This document shows positions 21,562-25,793 of a DNA stretch of 25,793 bases, piece after piece. The notes under the pieces are model-generated. The model saw nothing but the letters and a program-made list of their open reading frames with translations, made no database searches and was not told the DNA's origin. The stretch comes from a virus. Numbering within the stretch: position 1 is the stretch's first letter; each line of letters starts with the position of its first letter. A program made the translations under genes and the position numbers. The stretch covers positions 1 through 25,793 of the IMG/VR virus record IMGVR_UViG_3300047309_000214; one strand, 5' to 3'.

Positions 21562-22587
21562 TTATTCACCCTCCTCGTTCCATTGTTCACAGAATGCGTC
21601 CCATCTATCATTGTGAATATAAACTTCTGCATCACCATGCCATGAGTAATAATTTTCACGACAGTGGCTACAAACTAATGTGTCATCATCAGAACCTACC
21701 CAGTTACAGCAATGCTCACAAATGTCACCACCACATTCTTCGCAAGTACGGTACTCATCTTCACTGTGAATTACGTGGTCACATGATGGGCAATCTTCTA
21801 ATGGTTGTTCAGACTCTTCAACAATTTCACCTGTTTCAGGATTGACTTGATTGCGGAAGCGTACAGAGCGTCCAGCAATATCGTTAGTGTTAACAGATTC
21901 TACATAGTCAATAAGTAAGCATGCCAAAACCATGTATTCACGATTGCCACACAACTCAGCAACACTAGACTCAATACTGCCAAGACAAGGGCGACCATTG
22001 TTGCCGTCAACGTGTGGATGTGGGTCTTGACTTGTCCAATAACCTTGTTTGAGGTTATCTGATGTGATGCGGATGTTAGCTTCATCTAAGTAAACAGTGA
22101 TTAAATAACGTGCACCTTCGTAATATTTATCTTCATTTGCATCATAGAGATACAAAAATTTAGTCAAAAATGTAAGTTTGTTTTCGCCATAAAGAACTTC
22201 TTCTACTTTTTCTAGTGATTTGATTTTAACAATCTCACTAGCAATTTTAGTAGCAGTTGCATCTTTAGGAAGTTTGAGTGCTTCGAGGCTATCTTCAAGT
22301 GTCTTAACACGCTCAATAGCACGTGAAAGGTAACCACGATAGTTGTCAACCTCGTTACGTTCTTGACGCAAACGACGTTCCATATTCATAACATTGTTGT
22401 TGAATTGGTTTTCAACGTTTTCACGAATCTTGCTTAAAAAGTTTTTGTTGTACTGTGTTTCATTCATTTTTTCTACCAAAGAAATTGGCGTCATTTGTAT
22501 TACGTTTAAATTAAGATTATTGCTTAACTTGCTGATGAGTGATGCATTGTTTACAAAACTTTTGTCACTTTCACATGTATTGCACAT
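21562..22587 (-). CDS. E2-like ubiquitin-conjugating protein fused to RING/FYVE-like zinc domain
   Basis: This 341-aa protein combines three parts. Residues ~50-105 are a coiled coil. Residues ~135-235 contain an E2-like (UBC) core: strands RYLITVYLDEANIRI, then DPHPHVDGNNGRPCLG, where H190-P191-H192 corresponds to the E2 HPN motif and C201 to the catalytic Cys, as in PRTRC protein-B type E2s. Residues 266-309 hold C266-x2-C269-x12-C282-x2-C285-x4-C290-x2-C293-x12-C306-x2-C309, a binuclear cross-brace pattern of the RING/FYVE treble-clef class. It would receive the activated modifier from E1 and pass it to targets, with the zinc domain as built-in E3 or target binder. GAGGTG precedes the ATG. 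A lone CxxC (residues 2-5) is at the N-terminus. Confidence 0.82.
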   Translation of the reverse strand: MCNTCESDKSFVNNASLISKLSNNLNLNVIQMTPISLVEKMNETQYNKNFLSKIRENVENQFNNNVMNMERRLRQERNEVDNYRGYLSRAIERVKTLEDSLEALKLPKDATATKIASEIVKIKSLEKVEEVLYGENKLTFLTKFLYLYDANEDKYYEGARYLITVYLDEANIRITSDNLKQGYWTSQDPHPHVDGNNGRPCLGSIESSVAELCGNREYMVLACLLIDYVESVNTNDIAGRSVRFRNQVNPETGEIVEESEQPLEDCPSCDHVIHSEDEYRTCEECGGDICEHCCNWVGSDDDTLVCSHCRENYYSWHGDAEVYIHNDRWDAFCEQWNEEGE

Positions 22588-22622
22588 ACTAACACCTCAT
22601 TTGTTTTAGTTTAAGTTGGTAT

Positions 22623-22656
22623 AAAAAAACACGGCTAACAAATATGTCAACCGTGT
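22623..22656 (-). terminator. Intrinsic terminator between Ubl and E2 genes
   Basis: Minus strand ACACGGTTGAC pairs with GTTAGCCGTGT (11 bp including two G-U pairs) around a 6-base loop, followed by seven T. It separates the small modifier gene from the three enzyme genes. TTGACA within its left arm could double as a -35 element for E2, but no convincing -10 follows at normal spacing. Confidence 0.8.
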
Positions 22657-22669
22657 ATGAATAAGGAGA

Positions 22670-22699
22670 GTTGGCAAAGCCATGACTAGCAGTGCCAAC
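22670..22699 (-). other. Second hairpin downstream of the Ubl gene
   Basis: GTTGGCA/TGCCAAC, a perfect 7-bp stem with a 16-base loop, just after the Ubl stop. It has no T tract, so it is more likely an RNA-stabilising or processing hairpin than a terminator. Confidence 0.5.
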
Positions 22700-22707
22700 C
22701 CAGTTGA

Positions 22708-22932
22708 TTAGTTACCTTTTACTTGACGAGCAAGGATAACTACTTTTGTATCTTCAGTTACAACAGTGGAATCAAGTGCCGAAACAGACACTGAATCAAC
22801 TTTAACGTCATAACCAGAAGCGTCAAGACTAGCCAAATCAAGAAGTGCGGAAATTGTTGTACCTACTTCTACTGCAAACTCCTCAATACGACCTGGCAAT
22901 TGACCTACTTTAACTACTACTGTGTTTCCCAT
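22708..22932 (-). CDS. Ubiquitin-like beta-grasp protein (ThiS/MoaD-like size)
   Basis: The 74-aa protein shows the beta-grasp pattern: strand 1 NTVVVKVGQLPG, strand 2 EEFAVEVG, helix TTISALLDLASLDASG, then short strands (DVKVDSVSV, TVVTEDTKVVILARQ). The T-I-x-x-L-L helix and the D-T-K-V-V-I segment before the tail are hallmarks of small ubiquitin-like modifiers. It ends RQVKGN, with one Gly at position 73 and a terminal Asn, not the usual GG. Together with adjacent E2, JAMM and E1 genes it is very probably the modifier of this cassette. AAGGAG precedes the ATG by seven bases. The gene is followed by a terminator, so it can be expressed above the enzymes. Confidence 0.78.
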   Translation of the reverse strand: MGNTVVVKVGQLPGRIEEFAVEVGTTISALLDLASLDASGYDVKVDSVSVSALDSTVVTEDTKVVILARQVKGN

Positions 22933-22975
22933 TCTTCATTCTCCTTTTTAATTTAAATTTTTATTAAAACAAAAC

Positions 22976-22996
22976 CAAAAATCAAAACATATACTA
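22976..22996 (-). repeat. 21-bp leader repeat, copy before Ubl gene
   Basis: Minus strand TAGTATATGTTTTG followed by ATTTTTG; 20 of 21 bases match the copy at 23299-23319. It overlaps the TAG stop of the 90-aa gene and lies ~45 bases before the Ubl start. It could be a promoter -10 region or a regulator site. Confidence 0.75.
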
Positions 22997-23266
22997 TTCA
23001 AAGTGCGAAGTACCACCTTGATTGGCAATGCTTAATTCTTGGTTGTTGTTAAATAACGATGCTTGAATACTGAGTTGATAATCTGTGATTTCTTGCTCAA
23101 GTTTTTTAGCAAACTCATCGAGTGCTTCGATGTCATCAAAGATTAACGTGACACCACTACTTAAGCCGATTGTAAACGATGTTTTGTCATTGACCATATT
23201 GCTTCGCCAAAAACGTTGATTGCACAAATCGCCTTTTTTAATTAGCATGGAAACCATTGTGAACAT
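22994..23266 (-). CDS. 90-aa hypothetical protein upstream of Ubl
   Basis: AAGGTGG seven bases upstream supports ATG 23266 over an earlier in-frame start. The fold looks like short strands (TSFTIGLSSGVTLIFDD) and a long helix (DIEALDEFAKKLEQEITDYQ), with a polar C-terminal region ending ANQGGTSHFE. The Gly-Gly five residues from the end is reminiscent of a modifier precursor but may be chance. It shares its 21-base leader element with the Ubl gene and is the first gene after the tandem terminators, so the two probably form one regulated unit. Confidence 0.6.
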   Translation of the reverse strand: MFTMVSMLIKKGDLCNQRFWRSNMVNDKTSFTIGLSSGVTLIFDDIEALDEFAKKLEQEITDYQLSIQASLFNNNQELSIANQGGTSHFE

Positions 23267-23298
23267 GTTGTCACCACCTTTACAAATCAAAATAACTA

Positions 23299-23319
23299 CA
23301 AAAAACAAAACATATACTA
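23299..23319 (-). repeat. 21-bp leader repeat, copy before 90-aa gene
   Basis: Minus strand TAGTATATGTTTTG followed by TTTTTTG; one mismatch to the copy at 22976-22996. It sits ~33 bases before the start codon. TAGTAT or TATATG could be a -10 box, but no clear -35 is seen. Confidence 0.75.
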
Positions 23320-23365
23320 ATTAAAATTTGATGAGAAGTTACGACAATTGCGGTGGTTGTGTTTA

Positions 23366-23511
23366 GATATGTAAATCCTCCGCTTTTAAGGTAGCGGGTT
23401 TTTGCTCCAACCTTACATCGTAGCGCATGCTTTTTGCGAACGAAGTGAGCCGCTGAATCGAAGATTCATGCGTAAAATTCAAAGATGCGAAGCATCTACA
23501 ATGCCTTACAG
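23366..23511 (-). other. Structured non-coding region
   Basis: The 275-base gap between genes (23309-23583) has no credible gene; a 79-codon open frame across it lacks a usable start and runs through the terminators. It is more GC-rich than the neighbours and full of short inverted repeats: TGAATC-GAA-GATTCA (23454-23468), AGATGC-GAA-GCATCT (23483-23497), CGCATG/CATGCG (23424-23429 with 23467-23472), an enclosing CATCGTAG/CTACAATG pair (23416-23423 with 23496-23503) and CCGCT/AGCGG at ~23381-23398. The outer pair works only with G-U on the minus-strand RNA. It could be a structured RNA, a replication origin or a protein-binding site. Confidence 0.55.
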
Positions 23512-23540
23512 AAAAAAAAGTTGCTCCGATCGGGAACAAC
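23512..23540 (-). terminator. Second of two tandem terminators
   Basis: Minus strand GTTGTTCC, loop CGATC, GGAGCAAC (8-bp stem with one G-U), followed by eight T. The loop contains one of the few GATC sites of the window. Confidence 0.85.
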
Positions 23541-23549
23541 ATTAAACAG

Positions 23550-23576
23550 AAAAAAAGGGCAGGATTGCTCCCGCCC
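23550..23576 (-). terminator. First of two tandem terminators after the 378-aa gene
   Basis: Minus strand GGGCGGG, loop AGCAAT, CCTGCCC (7 bp with one G-U), then seven T. It begins eight bases after the stop codon. The tandem arrangement implies a strongly expressed upstream unit that must be insulated from the conjugation cassette. Confidence 0.88.
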
Positions 23577-23583
23577 CGGTTTT

Positions 23584-24720
23584 CTATGCTTTTTTGACAC
23601 AAGCAGTAGCAAACTCATTATTTTGAGCAAGTTTCAACAAGTTTGTTTTGCTTGCGAAACCATTGTCTACTAGGTATTGAACATAACGCATAACGTGCTT
23701 TGCTTTGTTATGATTATGAGCGAGAAGTTCGTCCTCACAACCCTCGATAGCCATGAGAGCGTAAACGAACTCCTCATTTGTCAAACCTTTGCTTTCTAGT
23801 GCGTCAAATTTTTTTTTTAATTCCGCATCATCCGTATTTGTGTACGGTTGGCGGACGATTGCATTTTCGGATTTAAGTTGGTCGATGTATTTGTCGATTT
23901 CCTCGATACTCATCATAGCCAACTGGTCTTGCGTATATCCAACATAACCGACTGGAGCCCACTCATTTGTTGCAGGGACTTCGACAATGGAACCATCATC
24001 AAGAATCTCCATTTTAGGTTTGTTGATGCGAGTATTAGCCATGCGTTCTTGCAACATGATTGCATACTCGATTTTACCACGAGTCGGACGACCTTTTTTC
24101 CACGCACCGAATGGCTCGCGGTATTTGTTGATGAATTCTCGTGCTTCAGCAGAACGTACACATTCTTGAATGTCTGCAATCATCTCTGCACGTGTTGGAC
24201 GACGCCACATTTGCTTGACGTTGCCTTGCTCATCAACTGTTGACTCATCAAGGACGATTTTTGTTGTGATGGATAATTCTGAGAAGTCAACGTCTGGGCA
24301 GAAGAACATATCTGCGATGTACTCTGCTTGCTGTTCAGTTGCAGGACGTACAACTGCTGTTGCCTTTTCTCTCTCTACTAACATCGCAATTAAGTCTGAC
24401 ACTTCTTGCGAAGTTCTGCCGTAGAAGAACGAGTAAGGAACTGGGTTCGTACCCATTCGCTCTTGAATGGAACGAACAAGTTCTTGCTGTTTCAAAGTTG
24501 GCATTGAGTAAATGATAGCCATTTCGCCACCAATTTCTCGGTCATCTTTGAAGTCTGCAAATGCTTTTGGTTCTACGTTTTTAGCAGTTGCCATTGTAAC
24601 GTACTGTTCGTATTTTGCAGAAACTGTGAATTTTGGTGCTTCAACTACTGGTACTTCGAATTGCTCCTCGTGCATTACTGCTTCTACTGCTGCTGCTACT
24701 TTCGATTTTGCTCTTGTCAT
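23584..24720 (-). CDS. 378-aa phage protein with repeated T-x-x-Q helical modules
   Basis: After an Ala/Val/Glu-rich N-terminus, similar modules recur: PTLKQQELVRSIQERMG followed by TSQEVSDLIAMLVE (~residues 74-113), PATEQQAEYIADMF (~126-139), PTRAEMIADIQECV (~175-188) and YTQDQLAMMSIEEIDKYIDQ (~267-286). These resemble the short T-x-K-Q-x-x-Y-I...AS-x-L-I modules found in many Gram-positive phage and plasmid proteins of unclear function. The gene uses more C and G than its neighbours. It has an AGGGAG site 11 bases upstream, a hairpin in its leader and two tandem terminators behind it, so it is probably abundant. The function is unknown; a nucleic-acid-binding or host-takeover protein is a guess. 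Confidence 0.6.
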   Translation of the reverse strand: MTRAKSKVAAAVEAVMHEEQFEVPVVEAPKFTVSAKYEQYVTMATAKNVEPKAFADFKDDREIGGEMAIIYSMPTLKQQELVRSIQERMGTNPVPYSFFYGRTSQEVSDLIAMLVEREKATAVVRPATEQQAEYIADMFFCPDVDFSELSITTKIVLDESTVDEQGNVKQMWRRPTRAEMIADIQECVRSAEAREFINKYREPFGAWKKGRPTRGKIEYAIMLQERMANTRINKPKMEILDDGSIVEVPATNEWAPVGYVGYTQDQLAMMSIEEIDKYIDQLKSENAIVRQPYTNTDDAELKKKFDALESKGLTNEEFVYALMAIEGCEDELLAHNHNKAKHVMRYVQYLVDNGFASKTNLLKLAQNNEFATACVKKA

Positions 24721-24758
24721 GATTAGAACATCTCCCTTTGGGTTGGTTTATTTTGTGA

Positions 24759-24781
24759 GGAGTGAGATTCTCACCCACTCC
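24759..24781 (-). other. Leader hairpin before the 378-aa gene
   Basis: GGAGTG/CACTCC arms with a competing inner GTGAGA/TCTCAC pair in an 85-base gap. Two alternative foldings share bases. No T tract, so it may be a stability or processing element. Confidence 0.4.
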
Positions 24782-24805
24782 CCATTAATTCAAAAATCTA
24801 AACAC

Positions 24806-25003
24806 CTACTTTTTATGAATGCAGTAAGTAGGCAATTGTACAGTATGGTCAAGTGCTAGTGTAGCACAGACCTGTTTTTGACGCTCCTTTTCGATGTTGT
24901 CAAAGTAAATCATTGTCTGACGTGCGATGAATGCTGTTAATGCTAGAATGAGTACGATTGCACCGATCACTGTGCAAAGGTTTTTCAAAAAATTATACAA
25001 CAT
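24806..25003 (-). CDS. 65-aa single-pass membrane protein
   Basis: AGGAGGTG six bases before ATG 25003 and the preceding stop two bases upstream fix the start. Residues ~8-27 are a strong transmembrane helix (NLCTVIGAIVLILALTAFIA), preceded by a short basic N-terminus and followed by a charged tail (ENIEKERQKQ-like) with two Cys. Inner-membrane anchoring with the tail outside or inside cannot be decided. Unknown function; early-region membrane peptides often act on the host. Confidence 0.65.
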   Translation of the reverse strand: MLYNFLKNLCTVIGAIVLILALTAFIARQTMIYFDNIEKERQKQVCATLALDHTVQLPTYCIHKK

Positions 25004-25004
25004 A

Positions 25005-25325
25005 CTAAACACCTCCTTTCTCGAGAATGTCGAGGATATAATTAACGTAACCAGTAGCCTCATCAACGCTGCCAGCTAGTAACGTTTCGAAAAGATTTCC
25101 GACCATGCAATCCATTTGTTCAATCCACGACATTGCCATTTCGGATTGATTTTCTGGAATTTGAATTGAATTGATGAGTCGCTCCATGAGTTCCTCTTCA
25201 ATCACACAAAGTGTCGGACTTGTTTCCAAACTATCTTTTCTTTGGATTTGCACTAACAACTCGATAACGAGTCGTTCATTGCTCATGTGAGCAACTTCTC
25301 TACCATAACTCATTGCGATAAACAT
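25005..25325 (-). CDS. 106-aa hypothetical acidic protein
   Basis: AAGGAG lies ten bases before ATG 25325; a GTG three codons earlier is too close to it. The protein is helical and acidic (NERLVIELLVQIQRK, VIEEELMERLINSIQ, EMAMSWIEQMDCMVGNLFE, DEATGYVNYILDILEKGG). Its end encodes the ribosome-binding site of the next gene (GAGAAAGGAGGTG). No recognised family. Confidence 0.6.
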   Translation of the reverse strand: MFIAMSYGREVAHMSNERLVIELLVQIQRKDSLETSPTLCVIEEELMERLINSIQIPENQSEMAMSWIEQMDCMVGNLFETLLAGSVDEATGYVNYILDILEKGGV

Positions 25326-25361
25326 AACATACACGCTCCTTTTTTAGTTTGGGGGATTGGT

Positions 25362-25393
25362 GCAGGAAGGGGGATTATTCCCCCTTATCCTGC
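25362..25393 (-). repeat. G5/C5 intercistronic hairpin, copy 1
   Basis: GCAGG-AT-AAGGGGG, 6-base loop, CCCCCTT-CCTGC on the minus strand: 12 pairs with a two-base bulge, between two small genes. Same architecture as 25662-25694. No T tract, so likely an mRNA-protecting or processing hairpin. Confidence 0.8.
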
Positions 25394-25439
25394 TTCATTA
25401 CGTAATAACGCAAAACGTCGCCATTTAAATTAGGGTGCA

Positions 25440-25631
25440 CTAAATTCGCTCCATTCGTGGAATTAGTGTTGGGTTGATGAAAACTGGATTTGATTTGGCT
25501 TTTGCCAAAAACTTTGTTGCTTCACTGCGAGTGAAGAATTTAGCTTCACAAAGTGTTTTGTTACCGTCGAAATCTGAAACGAAATAAAGGATTACGAAAA
25601 TTTGTTGTTTCTTGCTGAATAAGTTGAGCAT
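25440..25631 (-). CDS. 63-aa hypothetical protein
   Basis: AAAGGAG nine bases before ATG 25631. The small basic protein runs as strands and a helix: QQIFVILYFVSDFDG, CEAKFFTRSEATKFLAKAKS, PVFINPTLIPRMERI. It lies between the two copies of the G5/C5 hairpin. No recognised family. Confidence 0.6.
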   Translation of the reverse strand: MLNLFSKKQQIFVILYFVSDFDGNKTLCEAKFFTRSEATKFLAKAKSNPVFINPTLIPRMERI

Positions 25632-25661
25632 AGCACTATCTCCTTTTATTAGGGTTGTGGT

Positions 25662-25694
25662 GCAGGAAAGGGGGCAAGCCCCCTTATACCCTGC
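25662..25694 (-). repeat. G5/C5 intercistronic hairpin, copy 2
   Basis: GCAGG-GTAT-AAGGGGG, CTTG loop, CCCCCTT-T-CCTGC on the minus strand. It includes the stop codon of the gene entering from the right edge. Confidence 0.8.
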
Positions 25695-25793
25695 GGTTTA
25701 AGAATTCAAGCATTGGTTTGATATGTGATTTGTTACGCATATTAAAACATGGTATGCCTAACGAATCTGCTAATCTCATGCCCTGTCCTGTTC
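25684..25793 (-). CDS. C-terminal end of a gene entering from the right edge
   Basis: The open frame runs from the window edge to TAA at 25684-25686 and encodes 35 residues here: GQGMRLADSLGIPCFNMRNK (from residue 2 of the visible part) then HIKPMLEFLNRRV. G-x-x-x-A-x-x-x-G-I-P resembles the end of Rossmann-like DprA/YspA (DUF2493-type) nucleotide- or sugar-binding domains common in phages, but so little is visible that this is only a suggestion. Confidence 0.45.
   Translation of the reverse strand, partial: TGQGMRLADSLGIPCFNMRNKSHIKPMLEFLNRRV

Noticed and set aside
19893-22932. CBASS or Bil antiphage defence operon carried by the phage
   Set aside because: No cyclic-nucleotide synthase or effector is present, E1 and E2 are separate genes, and the E2-RING fusion and gene order fit neither type as I know them; PRTRC-like organisation is closer.
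23400-23511. tRNA or tmRNA gene
   Set aside because: Hairpins are present, but there is no acceptor stem with matching ends, no GGTTCGA-type T-loop and no CCA end.
23400-23511. CRISPR array
   Set aside because: Inverted repeats are short and different from one another; there are no regularly spaced direct repeats and no cas genes.
23363-23602. 79-codon minus-strand open frame in the structured gap
   Set aside because: It starts inside the preceding gene's end without a ribosome-binding site and runs through two strong terminators and the hairpin cluster.
24806-25066. 86-residue version of the membrane protein
   Set aside because: The longer start has no ribosome-binding site and lies within the upstream gene; the ATG at 25003 has a strong AGGAGGTG.

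Overview
The window is low-GC (roughly one third G+C by eye) and reads as part of the genome of a tailed double-stranded DNA phage of a Gram-positive, Bacillota-like host. The evidence is AAGGAGG/GAGGTG ribosome-binding sites before nearly every gene, tightly packed and overlapping genes, an M23-LysM lysin with a tiny holin-like protein, and a complete phage-type replication set. I cannot name the host genus. No tRNA, CRISPR array, insertion sequence or integrase is visible.

Layout. Positions 1-5345 are rightward late genes: the 3' part of a very large virion-type (polyvalent) protein, the endolysin, a holin-like peptide and a small basic Cys-rich peptide. Positions 5346-5660 form a convergent junction with no convincing gene. 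It holds two consecutive promoter-RNA-terminator units (two probable small RNAs) and the terminator of the opposing operon. From 5779 to the right edge everything is leftward. Read in transcription order (right to left) it comprises: early-type small proteins and a 378-aa unknown protein (25793-23584); a structured non-coding gap with two tandem terminators (23309-23583); a ubiquitin-like conjugation cassette (22932-19893); small regulators and unknowns (19886-17549); single-strand binding protein, helicase, primase and DnaE polymerase (17549-10503); and nucleotide, modification and recombination genes (dUTPase, adenine methyltransferase, RecB/Cas4-type nuclease, RusA resolvase) plus a Prp-type cysteine protease (10506-5779).

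The most striking content is the cassette at 19893-22932. Consecutive leftward genes encode a 74-aa beta-grasp ubiquitin-like protein, an E2-like protein (HPHV...CLG) fused to a C-terminal binuclear RING/FYVE-like zinc domain, a JAMM/MPN+ isopeptidase with a complete E/HSH/S/D motif, and an E1-like ThiF/UBA adenylating enzyme with a catalytic-type cysteine. The last three genes are packed head to tail. An intrinsic terminator lies between the modifier gene and the enzymes, as expected if the modifier is made in excess. The order Ubl-E2-JAMM-E1 recalls the PRTRC cassettes of plasmids and integrative elements. Here it lies in a lytic-type phage early region, and E2 and a RING-like domain share one chain. 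A second zinc domain of nearly the same spacing is fused to the N-terminus of the phage's RecB/Cas4-like nuclease.

A plausible reading is that early leftward transcription makes host-directed factors, including the conjugation system, and then the replisome; late rightward transcription makes virion and lysis proteins. What the conjugation system modifies (host defence proteins, RNA polymerase, replisome or virion proteins) cannot be read from the sequence.
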